A stretch of DNA of 64,000 nt from Trichopria drosophilae (taxonomy: Eukaryota > Arthropoda > Insecta > Hymenoptera > Diapriidae). The position numbers and the translations under genes were made by a program. The stretch covers positions 36,615,001 to 36,679,000 of the forward strand of contig CM059587.1 of the NCBI GenBank assembly GCA_030407085.1, given 5' to 3'. This document shows, in pieces, positions 38,030-50,237 of the stretch (position 1 is the first letter of the stretch; every line of letters begins with the position of its first letter). Under the pieces are notes generated by a model. It saw only the letters and a list, made by a program, of their open reading frames with translations. It did not search any database and was not told the DNA's origin.

Positions 38030-39010
38030 GGAACGTTTGGAAATCGTTTATGGAGCATTTTGAAAACGTTTCAGAAACTCATCCCAGGAACTGCTTAAAA
38101 TATTTTAAAGAAGTTCCCAGGACGATTTTATGGCGTTCTGTAAAAAGTCTTCATAATGAATTCAACGGAGTTCGCACTGGAGTTCCTTTAAGACATTTCC
38201 GGGACGATTTTAAGACAAATAAAACAGGTGTTTAATAAAACTCTCAACAACGTAATTTGTGCTCAAATAAGCAATGCTTCAAATGCCAGGGCCAATCGAA
38301 GTGCCTTCAAGACATCTCAACTATCGTTTATATACCAAAAGAAAACAGACAATTATAACGAGAATGAGAGTAAAGTCACCGGTCCTGTAATATTAACCAT
38401 AACCACCTAGTGGTCGTAACTGAATGTGTAATATCGTCCGCCATCTTGGATGTAATACTTAGGATTATAAATTGTCTCTTTTCCCCCGCCAGGTGGCTAC
38501 GGCGAATATAGGGGCTGGCACTAATTTCTTTTTGTTCTCGTTATAGTTATGCATTGTCATTTGGTAGATAGACGATCTTAGAAATTACTTATGGGTCCTT
38601 TGATTGACTTCAGCATCTGCAGCGCCCGCATATTTGAGCACAAATAATTTATATATTTAATACGGCTATTAGGACATAGCACTGAATGTCACATTAGAAG
38701 TAAAAATAGACGTTATTTTTTTTACGGGATTAAACATGAGATTGAAGGAATGACGATTCAAAAGTTCTAAAAACATTCCCAGAACTATTTTAAGACGTTT
38801 TGTAACAATTTTTTATAATTAGTTCCGTGCAATAGACATTAAATTGGTCTGAAAACACTCTTAGGATGATTTTAAGACGTTCCTGTAAGCTTCGCCAGAA
38901 TTTTAATTTGTATTAGAAAATTGTTCCGTGTTCGATTTTACAACGTTTGAATAATTGTAATTGCTTTTATTTTCCGGGAACAACTGGAAAAGTTTTAAGA
39001 ATCATTTTTG
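38030..39010. repeat. Degenerate tandem repeat with ACGATTTTAAGAC cores
   Basis: Two blocks (38030-38225 and 38760-39010) contain recurring phrases such as TTCCCAGGACGATTTTA, GGGACGATTTTAAGAC and AGGATGATTTTAAGACGTT. Units are about 40-60 bp and strongly diverged. A related patch occurs at 47100-47340 (AACGTTTTTAAGACAC, CTAAAACGTTTTAG). An open frame at 38011-38235 belongs to this repeat. Confidence 0.5.
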
Positions 39011-39638
39011 CAGTTTGTTAACGTTGGTTAGTAGGGACTAGCTTAGAGTAATTGTAATTTAAATTGATAAAAATTAATACAGTTATTTCGAAAAAATGAT
39101 CAGCTGTGATTTCGGACCTTACAGATTGTAATGCTTAAAAGACATATAAATGGAATATAGTCGTCCGTTTTTATCATTTTCATTATACTCATCATGGCGT
39201 GAAGCTTACCGCGTTTAATAGCCCCTTACTAAGATTTAAATGGTGTGATATTATAAAACGATTTGAAACCTAGTAATAAAAACAACGTAAGTTATTTTTT
39301 AAGCTATTGGTCATTTGTCCGTGAAGTTCGCAATACAAATACACTGAAATTAATCCAAGCAAAGAGAAAATTTAGAGCTCTTCATTAATTCTTCAAGTTG
39401 GTATTTTGATAAACGCCTTGAAGGTCCTTTATTTAATTAATTATTTGGTTATGTTAAAATTAAATTTTGGTTTACTACGAGCAGTATTTACACTTTTGTT
39501 CTACAGAATAACAAGTACACTTAATAAATTCCACAAGTGTTTTTATGAACGTTCTTTACGTACGTGGATTTATTAAAACATCTTCATTTTCGTACAAATC
39601 CTGCAAACAAGAGTTATATATTGTTATTTGTCTTTTAG

Positions 39639-39728
39639 TCGGTTACACTCAGAAAATGGCAGCGACCTGTTCGAAGGAAAGATTCAGTGGCGAGGATGAC
39701 ATTATCCGGATTACACTACATGGTCGAG
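39639..39728 (+). CDS. iRhom internal exon C, basic motif before the membrane region
   Basis: Bounded by the acceptor TTATTTGTCTTTTAG|T and the donor GAG|GTACGT. The exon is 90 bp, exactly 30 codons, phase 0 at both ends, which matches the phase-0 end of exon B. The peptide contains RKWQRPVRRKDSVARMTLSG. Vertebrate iRhoms have a similar RRRKRESVAKMSFR block in the cytosolic part after the DPLARGRAF-type segment, so its order relative to exon B is right. A second possible acceptor 14 bases downstream (CACTCAG|A) would break phase and is less likely. The intron from exon B is 7.1 kb as read; a missing intermediate exon is possible. A longer overlapping frame starting at 39545 is a shadow in another phase. 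Confidence 0.72.
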
Positions 39729-41189
39729 GTACGTTGAAAAAAATGCTATTTCTCTATTCTGTCATAAATTGGAATTATGCAAATCTTTTTCTATATCTGT
39801 TGTTTCGTATGTTCGTTGCAAGCTTAATTATAATTTGTCATGTGCCTTTAAGAAATGTGCAGCCAAATTGATCTCTTTTTGGGTCTGCCGTTAAATGACA
39901 AATTGATGATGCTGTTATGACAATATTTAAACACGGTGCACTTGATTAATCGTTGACCCATTTTTTGACCCAGATGTTTCGACGTTTATACATACAAAAT
40001 TCTTTAAAATGTAATTTATCACAGTTATTTGACGATTCAAATTTGACAAATGTAGTCGATGAGAAATATGTGTTTTATTTATTTCTTATACGTTTCATTT
40101 TGTATTATTTATGATTGCCAGTGCATTTGAACGCGAATTTATCGTAATGTAAATGCCAGTACTGAACATAAATTTAGTTACCTTTATACATTACAATTCT
40201 TGCCTAATAATAATGTTTATTATACAAAAATAAATAAATATCACAATATTATTACCGACTTTTAGACAACAAATCTTTATATCTTTGTATATTTCTAGTA
40301 ACCATTTTTTAAATAAAATCAGTAGAGGATGAACATCCCAATAAAAACCCTATTGTTTAATATACGTTTATTATAACAATAATAATAATCGTCTTCAAAC
40401 CGAAAAGTCCTTCACCAAAATCAAATCTGCGGCTCAAAATTTGAGTAATGAGTCATTAATGTTGAGTGGACAAATTACTTTTTTTGCAATAACTCGGCTC
40501 TTTTTAAGTTGTTTTAATGAATGAGGGCTCGTCTCAAGCTCTATTTAAGCCCTACAATTCACCCCTAAGAACGTTAGACCTTCGATGAATATTTCTGAAA
40601 TTGTGGCCACAAAAATGGTAAAAAAAGGCCAATTTTTGCGACTTTTCCCACTCTCCTTTTCGAAGTCACTTCACTAAATAGCTAATGAAATGTCATATTA
40701 AAAGAAGTTGTAGAGCTGGAAAAGACGAAGAAATTGCTGCTTCACCGTCTATTAAAATAATCTTTTAAAACATGTGTAAAAACGGTATACGAAACCGTTT
40801 TTTAAACGGACATCGACACGTTATACCTCCTGCGTTCCTTATATCCACCTGCCTTATCCTAAAGGTTTAAACCATATTTAAATAATTTGAAGCTATACAT
40901 TGCAAAGTCTCTTTTTTTTGCGCATTGAATTATTCATTTACATTTTTCTATTAGGTAAACTGAATTCGTACTTTCCGATAAATTTAAGAAAACTTTCAAT
41001 TAAATATGCAATTTCGAAAATAACTGTCGCACATTGCATTCTGAAATTTCAAAAAATCGACACAAACTTAATAACAGTAAGAAAATGGGGCAACTTCACC
41101 CGATATAGAAAACATTCTAAAATTAAACTGCAACACTAAAAACAACCGACAAATTTATTATTTAAGAAAAGGAGACCATTTAAACGAAA
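39729..41189. other. iRhom intron continuing
   Basis: AT-rich. The part 40440-40690 (with GCAATAACTCGGCTC and GGGCTCGTCTCAAGCTC) reads like an old interspersed repeat, without visible borders. The next iRhom exon was not found here or further downstream. Confidence 0.45.
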
Positions 41190-41236
41190 ATAAGAAAACA
41201 AAAATCGATGAATTAGAATAAAAATATTTAACGTAT

Positions 41237-41252
41237 CCCACGTTGGGCGCCA
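41237..41252 (-). promoter_or_regulatory. tRNA-Lys primer-binding site
   Basis: The + strand reads CCCACGTTGGGCGCCA, identical to the last 16 bases of the animal tRNA-Lys(CTT) 3' end including CCA, as I know that sequence. The minus-strand TGGCGCCCAACGTGGG is therefore a perfect primer-binding site and sets the element's orientation. Confidence 0.8.
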
Positions 41253-41387
41253 ATTTTTTCAGGTCTCCTATATAACCTATAGTTAAAGGTGATACTTATC
41301 GTATTTAATAATAGAGTTGTTGTTAAGAATACTTTTATTAGTACTAAACGAAGCTGTTCTTTATAACTTTCCTGAATAATGATACTA

Positions 41388-42292
41388 CCCGAGTCGAAAT
41401 TGGTTTATCTCGAATCGTCCTCGATGCGTTCAGTTGAACCTTTTGCGATCCTTCGAAACCCTTCGCATGCTAACTTCATTACGATCAAAATTACAGATTC
41501 GAGCTTCTCATTTGGGCCTCCACTGTGACGGTTATCACCAAATTTGCAGGGTTGGAGGCGCAAAAGAGTTTTCGAAAATGGGACTCAGTCAGTCCTCGCA
41601 GAACCTCTCAATTTTCAAGGGCAAGATTCGGCAGAGTAAGAATGAATAAAATTAATATATTAAATCAAAATGTATTTTTTTTATTATGCAACAGCAACTT
41701 TTACATTTATATTCGTGTAATTTATTATAAAAATTCATTTATTAAACATTTTATAACGTTGAGGTTATATATTCTGTCATACTTTCGAATAATTGATACA
41801 CCGCTAAATCTCGCCATTGAAAATTGAGAGGTTCCACGAGGTCTAAATGAGTCCCATTTTCAAGACCTCTTTTCCGCCTCCATAACCAGTTATTCGAAAA
41901 CGTGACAGAATGTATAACCTCAACGTTATAAAATGTTTAATAAATTATTTTTATAATAAATTACACGAATATAAATGTAAAAGTTACTGTTGCATAATAA
42001 AAAAATATATTTTAATTAAATATATTAATTTTATTTATTTTTACGCTGCCGAATCTTGCCCTTGAAAATTGAGAGGTTCTACGAGGACTGACTGAGTCCC
42101 ATTTTCGAGAACTCTTTTGCGCCTCCAACCCTGCAAATTTGGTAATAACTGTCACAGTGGAGGCCCAAATGAGAAGCTCGAATCTGTCAATTTGATCGTA
42201 ATGAAGTCAGCATGTGAAGGGTTTCGAAGGATCGCAAGAGGTTCAACTGAACGCATCGAGGACGATTCGAGATAAACCAATTTCGACTCGGG
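41388..42292. mobile_element. 905-bp palindromic MITE with TA target duplication
   Basis: The arms 41388-41795 and 41885-42292 are inverted copies over about 408 bp, with a spacer of about 90 bp. The first 50-odd terminal bases, starting CCCGAGTCGAAATTGG, are identical in both arms; inner parts differ by scattered substitutions. TA flanks both ends (41386-41387 and 42293-42294). The related LTR copy at 49956-49957 has a single TA at the equivalent position, directly showing insertion and duplication. The spacer contains a further, direct partial copy of the right arm (about 41806-41884 against 42048-42130). No transposase frame; TA duplication suggests the Tc1/mariner group or a similar superfamily. 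Open frames at 41434-41649 and 41525-41827 are shadows of the arms. Confidence 0.92.
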
Positions 42293-42556
42293 TAATAAGA
42301 AGTGACAAAATTTTCTTATTATATTTAATTTGTTGACGATATTTTCATTTCTTTGACTGGGATGGATATAAAACCATCAACGTATATCCATATTAGTCTA
42401 TTCATTGTATTCCTCTAAACTAACCATTTTTATTTTCAATTATAATTGCGTCAAATATTTTATTTCTAGTACTAGACATGTAAAGTTGTACTAAGTGATT
42501 AAGTCCATATAATCGATCATAACATTGCAAAGGTAGTTAATAATAAAATTATAATA

Positions 42557-45500
42557 AGATTTTTGTGTTGAAACATGGTCGATCTCGGTATTCTATATGA
42601 TGAATAGAAATTCTGTTATAAATTAAATTATATATTGCCAACTGTAATTGATCAATTTTTGTTTTTTTTTTTCGTAATTTCCAAAATTAATTACATATGG
42701 AGTAAAAATAGATTCAAATCCACAAAAATTACGAAGTACTGTCATTTACTTCTTTGGTAAACAAAATTATTACGGAAAGTGACCGGAAAAATAACAGATT
42801 AGTAAAGTTTTTATGACTTTTTAAACTGAGAAAGGTATTTGTCGGTAGAGTTTAAAACTTTTAAACTGTGAGTAATAACATCAACTGATTCACGATTACA
42901 GATCTAAATTCTTGCATATTAAACGAAGAAATACATTCACAACCTTCAACAAAATCGATTTTTTTAATTGGTTGTAAGGTGTCGCCTCTTGAGGGTATTT
43001 TGGTATTAAAAATCATATTAAATTTTGTCTTGTATACTTTTCCACAATTTTACACGTTTATCCTTTGCTTGAACAAGCGATGAGTTAAAAATGATATTGT
43101 TTTAAAATTACTAATTTAAAAAAAAATAAATTGTATATTTCCTTCGAGTTTATTTCTTAATTATTTGCAGTACTTAAATGCGGATGCCGCTACTTGAATA
43201 CTTTTTAATTCTTTCAAGAGAATTGCATTCATTATTTTTAGTGCTTCTGAATGCTACACCGTATATACTTATTGAAGTATTCCTTTCTTTAGTGAATTGT
43301 TTTGAATACTCAAATTTTCAATACTTCTTCAGTGCTTTTCAAGCATGAATGTTTATCGTTTAAATACTTTCGAATGCTTAATATTTACATTGCTCAGTAA
43401 ACAGAATATGTATGTATAAACTTATTTATAACGGTCTTATAGAAACTTTTACTAGTCAAAGCAGTAAAAAAGTACACGATGACCAATGTAAACTGTATCA
43501 TGCGATAACGAAATGCTTATACGTTTACGCGTGTTCCTTTAATCTAGTTATATTTGTCGCCGTTAGGGGCGAACTCGATGCTCGCAGCTCCGATCTGGCT
43601 CTCGTTATAGAGATGAGTTTTTATTCACTCAAAAGCAGATCTTTTCTTACGATATTATTATAGTAATAGTTAATGACATGTGCGAACAGCTAATATTATT
43701 CGTACAATATCATAGAACAGTAATTTTTATCAATTATTTAATCGACTGAAGTGTATATTTTTCACTCCAGCGCCGAATGGAACCTTTTTTAGTATAAAAT
43801 ATACAGATTGTGATTCAGTAAAAATCATAGCAAAGTTAGAGGAAATGCTATGAGCTATTCATCAAATAATTAAATACCACTTTAGTATGATAAAAAATGT
43901 TAAAATTATATTCTATATGTTAATATTTGTCCATGTCTTAAATTTTATTTTAATAAGAAAAATTCCTATTCTAGAGTAATAAAACTTGTTACGACTTATT
44001 ATTCACTTTTGAAATATTACTATTCTGCAAGTCTGGCTTCAAATTCTTATTTGCAAAATAGTATATTTCTTATCTTATATCATTCTTATCTTATAATATT
44101 ATTAAATTATTAAAATAACTATAAAATTTCTTTTACTCTGTACCTTAGGAAAGGAGGATTCAAAACTATTAAAATGTTGAATACTTGGAAATACTTTTTG
44201 GAGAATTAAGAAAAAGTATTCTAAGGGATCCATTTTTCAATATACTTATGAATGGATTGCTGATATGTTATCATAGTCAAAAAGCGATGATATTTGAAAA
44301 GGAATATGTTATCTTTACGGAATGTTTGGCAAGGGTAGAATACCTAAGATGGCGGCGAGTACGGAGCTGGAAAACGTATCACGGCAAAGTCAATAACGTT
44401 TCGGCTTAGAAGTTCGTTCGACCATTAAGCTAACGAGATGGCCGTTGCAGGCCGGTTACCTGCCGTACATTGCCGTACGTATAACGCAGGCGTCATACAT
44501 GCAGGAATGTGCGCGCTACTCAGGAAAACTGTCATACTTTTAATTATCGCTGGAACGTACGTATATTGCATTTGCAAATTCTACTGCCAGTAACAAAGCC
44601 GCAAGCCTTTTGACGAATGTGAGCCATAAACTTTAATGAACATTACCAAAACAAAGTTCCGCATTCAAAAGCAGACAGAAAATTTCGAGACGCGCGTTCG
44701 TTTGGTTGTACACAGAGCATTTACATTTACGTGGAAGGAACTGCGCGGGTGGAAAAATAGCAGCATCCGTACTTGTGCAGTACCATTTACCTCCAGTCGT
44801 AAATGTAATAATAACAATTTTGAGTGTATACCAATGGCTGTATTTTAGAATTCCAGTAGCGTTTCCCATCCTTTGCGAAAAGGAACTATTGCGATCTTTA
44901 TTGAGGCTGTAATCCACAAAGTATACAATTACAAATTATAAACATACAATTTCACATTCAAGTAAACATTTACTTGGATAAAGATATACTCCCTGGCATT
45001 CAATACAATTTATTAAAAAGAACAAATATTTTGTACTACAACACAGTAATACAAGTAAACCCACTGGTATAAGTATTTTCATGATGCATGTGTTACAAAA
45101 TAAAAAACGGATATGCATTTGTAACCACTACGAAGTAAAATTTTTAAAGCGAAAATACCTTGTGACTTTAATGGTTAATATTACAAATATCAAAATGGCT
45201 CATGAAATATAACAGTTTAAAAATATACAGAATATTTTCAGCGAATCAACTGAAAAAATAGACCTTCCAAACATTTGGGCATAATGGAAATTAGTTTTCA
45301 AAGATTTTTTCATAGGTTATCTAATAACTCTCATATTGCTAATCATAATGTAACAAAAAAAAACAAAGCATGTAAGTTATTGATATCGCTGATTACGAAT
45401 GTGAATTTGGTATTGCGATGTCCGATTAGCGACCTCACCAACTGCATTTTCTTAATATCCGCCATTTTGTATCAGCCAATTTAAATTTTGAGATTCGGTC

Positions 45501-48500
45501 TTAACATCTTTTTAAAACATTACTTGTTTTAGGAAAAATATGTGTTGATAAGGACATTCTGAAAAATACAATATTAATTTTACTTTATTTTGGCAACAAA
45601 ATATGAGTTTAAAAGTGCCAAAAATTTGAATGTCATACCTTAAGTTCTCTATGTAAGCAACATTGACTGTTGCCCTTGTCAAACGGTTATAAAAAAAAAT
45701 ATTAATTAATTGCAATGTTTTAACATAATGTAGGTAAATAGAAGTCTTTCTACCCACAAAATTATGTTTCGATTCAGAATTTGTTATATCTTCTTTGGGT
45801 TTTATAACATACCAGCCTGTTGCTGAATATAGAAGATTTGGTGTTGTATGTCATCCACTGATAGTCGAGTAATTCTACGCAGATTCTATGACAAATTTAA
45901 ATAAACGGTAAATAAGTATCTTCGATTTTTTCAAAATTTATTTCATAGAAAAAAATATGCGCTAAATTTAAAGTAAAATTTGCGGGCATTCTTGCGTTAA
46001 TGGGTGAAACTGTAATAAATTGAATGTTTTTTCCGACCGACCGTTTTTTTTTTGGTCTTATTCAGAATTAATAACAATTTGGTTATAAGCATCTACGTTT
46101 GAATGTTGACATTGTTTTATTTAATATGTGAAATGACTTCAAATTTAATACTTTGCCATAATTAGACTCTTTTGCGAGGATTTCTATGTTTTCAAAATTA
46201 ACATCATGATTTGCACTCAAGATGACTTGACCGTTCTGAATCCAATTTATTCACTGTTTTAAAATTGAAAAAAAAAATTGTTATGTTTCTACCCTTTTTT
46301 TTTTGCAAAATTGTAAAAAACACTTTGCAGAATTATGATCACAAGTTAATGTTCTTTATTTTTTTTTTTTTTTAACTTTTCAATGCAATTTACATTCAAC
46401 TCCCCCGGAAGGAGGAAATTGATCAGAGATTTTGCAGGATGGGAAAGAAAGTTTTTGGAGGTTATTCACGTTTCTTTCAGTCACATAAATAGATGATTAT
46501 AACCAAATTGTCATTAATCCTAAAGAAGACCCAAAATAAGTCGAAAGGTAGATAAATATACGACATTTAATACAAATAAAAACGAAGAAAGTGCAATTGA
46601 AGATAAAATATATATATATTGAACACATTTCAGTAAATAGAAAATATTACATACTACATAATTATAACATATTTTTATATTATATAATATAATATTACAT
46701 TATATACATATATAATTAAGTTACAAATAGCCGCAAAAATAATTGCATTTTTATTTTTATGTTTTGCGGTTACCAACATTTACGAACTGGATCATCTGAA
46801 ACAATAAATATCGATGGATTTAATGTAATAACAGTCTAGACTAGTATTTGATCCAAGGAATTGAAAGATCATTCATTTTGGACAAAATGGCGGGCAGTCA
46901 AAATAAATAGTTTGATTTTCATTAAAAGAAACGTTTGTTTTTTTAGTAATTTGTTATCGAAAAAAAAAATCGAACGATCCAATCAACGTTAAATGGTGGC
47001 ATAAAAGTTTTGAAACGTCTCGCGATGGTGTTGAAAAGTTGTCTTGAATAGTGATTATAATGACGTATATGCATTCCGTTGCAAGATGTTTATGTCCGTC
47101 GATCCGACGGGATATGCAACGTTTTTAAGACACTATATAAACGTTTTCCAGACAGTCATCTAGAAATTTACTACCTAACAAGTTTCTAAAACGTTTTAGT
47201 AAAACTCCATAATGGCTAAAATTATAAGCAGTTTATAAAAGACGTTAAAATTACGTCGAATTTTTACGTTAATCCACCGTCATTTTAAAACATTAACGAA
47301 CAATTTTAACGATTTTTAAACGTGACTATAATTTTTTGTAGGTTACGTTTATTTTTAGGGAAGATACAAAAATTTACATTTTTTAATAAAATTGATTTCA
47401 AAATGTATTTATATACGAAATTTTCTATCGTATTAAACATTAAATTTTTATATATTATTATTTTTATGTATTATTGAATGTCAAAAAGGTCGGTTCATTA
47501 GTTTTTGAATAATTTTGTTTACTGACTTAATAAAAGACCTATAATATTTCAGTTTCAGTTCCATCAATGTGCAAATGGGAAAGCCGTTTAGCTTTATGTG
47601 GTATCCATTGATCAGTTCCTTATTTTAGACATAATCTCTTCTAACTTGCGAGAATTAGCTACCATAGCGCATCTATTGAGTTTTTAGATCACTATACAAT
47701 CTTATAATAGGTAGTTAAGGTGTTATAACTCGCCTCCAAACATACCAGCAGTGCATACATATCAGGATAATCGTCATAACCTCAGTCTAAAATCGATTGA
47801 GGTTTATCAAAAATATGCGCTTTGTACAGAGCTTTACAACCCATGGAACCTGATGACTCAGTATACACAACTCGCTTCTTAGTAGTCCGGTTTTATCAGC
47901 TGCGATCGGTACCTGTCGGACGAGAAATTGTACTAATATGTGAAAAAAAAATTTGATTTTCAAAATTCTATATTTTACGTCATATTTGTGCAAACTAGTC
48001 TAATTTTGTTGCGTAAATTGAAACAAAAAGTGTTTTCGTTCATTTTCTATTACAAACATTTTTTAAAATAAAATTTACAATTTTGTTCGTCAATTCTTTT
48101 AAAGTATTATCAATTTATCTTTACAAGTCCAGAGTAATCTCGTAATGATTCTACATTTTAACGGATGTATATTTATTACTTAGAAGCATCTCTTATTAAA
48201 CGCGCATCAAATATTCTTTTTACACCTTTGATGTTACACACGCGTTGATTAATGTTTCCGATTGAATCCTCTCGAGAGTCGATGTCATTCATGGAAGACT
48301 GCTATCGCTAGGTTTGCAGTTAACTTTGAAATTAGTCAAAGCTGAAATTTCAACCAATCCACTCTTTCTAACATTATTCCCTAAAGAGACATTGAGGTTA
48401 TGAACTATAATCGTTATATATTACTTACATTAACGGCTTCCTTCTTTTATCTCAACGCTATTTTTTAAAAATAGCTGTATCTACTCTTAAAGATTTTCAA

Positions 48501-49751
48501 TCTTAATCGGATTGAAAAATCCGTTAAGGGTATTAAGAACTGCAAAGGAACAAACTAAACATGAACCGCGCCGGATCACTTTTTACGTACTTTTTCCCAT
48601 TTATACGAGACTCCTTTAACGAGTTTCTCTTTCGCTTCAACCATCACTGCAACTAGATGTATTTTCGTCTCACTCTCACATGCAGCATCGAATCACACCT
48701 CTGGCGTCAATGGAGAACACTAGACCGAGCACTGTCCCGAGGGCATTCGGTTCAATCGGCGGGTGCAATTCTATTTTGGTGTTTTGAAATGAACTAGCCC
48801 TCCTAAACCACGTTTAACCGCTGAAATCGGCGAAATTGGAGTTATAATTAAAAACGTAAAGGAGAATGAAATTTTTCACTTTTTGTGAGCTGTGCTTTTT
48901 TTTAAATTCGTCAATAATAAAAATACGGAATTGCGGTTATTTTATCGGGGTACATTTCCACAAAGAACTTTATTAGCTGCAGGAATAATAATTTCGTTGC
49001 GGCACTTTCAATATTAATTTTTTGAGTAGCAACATTAGAGGGGGAGAAAGAGAGAATATTCAATTGGAGCTTGAAATAAAGATAAATAGGATTCATCATA
49101 GTCGACAGTCAAAATTACAAATTTTATTTCTTTCTGAAATGTCTTACATTTGGATTTCTTTATATTGTGCGTGTTCTGGAATAATCTCGACTCTTATATT
49201 TTTCTAATTTTTCGAAATCCGGGTTTAGTTAGATGCTATATTTCGCCATTTTTTCACATTCACCGCTTTATCGTGCAATCTACCTATAGAGAGGCCGAAA
49301 GGTAGGCAATTTTGAGGATTTTTTTTTTGTAAAAAGCTTCATAGGTGAAGCCGTGACAATTCAAAACGACGACAAAAGTTTTAAATGCATCCCATCAAAA
49401 TACTATACAGCTGAAAATCTTAAATAATTACCGCATGTACTGGTAGTATGTTCTGCGTAACAGTATTCCAAAATTTTGTGGAATTAAAAAATTTGCTTGT
49501 GTTTTTTATCAATAGTAAAATTGAATCTAAGATTCTGTTATGTTTCAGTTTTTGGAAAACAAGACATGGGGTATTTTCAGGTTAATTTTTTCTTTTGTCT
49601 GGTACACATCTTGAAAACTTAATTTTTAGTTTATTAAAAAAATCCAGTTTGTAGGATATTCCCTATTGACCTTTTGTGTTGATCGTTAGAATTGATTATC
49701 CGTTAAAAATGACAGAATTATTGCATATAGGTTTACATGTACGAATGTAAA
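42557..49751. other. No supported gene
   Basis: AT-rich sequence, probably intronic. The part 44330-44780 is less AT-rich with open frames on both strands that I do not recognise. The degenerate ACGTTTT patch lies at 47100-47340. A very AT-rich tract with TATA runs lies at 46605-46720. The part 48560-48800 is less AT-rich, also without recognisable coding. Confidence 0.5.
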
Positions 49752-50237
49752 AAAAAATAAGAAAACGAAAATCGATGAATTAAAAGTAAAATATTTAACG
49801 TATCCCACGTTGGGGGCCAATTTTTTAACAGATCTATTTATAACCTATATAGTTAAAGGTGATACTTATCGTATTTAATAATAGAGTTGTTGTTTAGAAT
49901 ACTTTTATTAGTACTAGACCAAGGGATTCTTTATACCTTTTCAGAATAATGGTACTAATATAAAGTGACAACATTTGTTTCTTATATTTAAGTTGTTTAC
50001 GATATTTTAATTTCTTTTACTCGGATGAATATAAAACCATTAACTTATAACTATATTAGTCTACTTAATTTATTACTTTGAACTAACAATTGTTATTTTC
50101 AATTATAATTGTGTCAAATATTTTATTTTGAGTACTAGACATGTAAAGTTGTACTAAGTGGTTAACAAAAAGAAGTCCTTATAATCGATTAAAACATTGC
50201 TAAGGTAGTTAATAATAAAATTATAATAATATTTTCA
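49752..50237 (-). mobile_element. LTR retroelement 5' end, copy B (empty site)
   Basis: Same family and orientation as copy A. The primer site at 49804-49819 has one mismatch to copy A (GGGGGCC for GGGCGCC). The sequence runs uninterrupted through the position where copy A carries the palindrome (GGTACTAATATAAAG, 49951-49965). Since both copies keep a primer site, they are 5' ends of two elements rather than the two LTRs of one. Confidence 0.72.

Larger units (their letters stand above)
41190..42556 (-). mobile_element. LTR retroelement 5' end, copy A, carrying a MITE
   Basis: The flanks on both sides of the inserted palindrome align with the copy at 49752-50237 (shared phrases include TTAACGTATCCCACGTTGGG, AAAGGTGATACTTATCG, GTACTAGACATGTAAAGTTG). 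On the minus strand the order is LTR (about 42556 to 41260, minus the insert), primer site (41252-41237), then internal sequence to about 41190, where similarity to copy B ends. No polyprotein is visible, so it is a truncated remnant. Confidence 0.7.

Noticed and set aside
41434..41827. Open frames in the palindrome arms
   Set aside because: They mirror each other in both arms of a non-coding MITE and have no domain.
41190..50237. The two LTR copies considered as the two LTRs of one 9-kb element
   Set aside because: Both carry a primer-binding site on the same side and no polyprotein lies between them, so they are separate 5' remnants.
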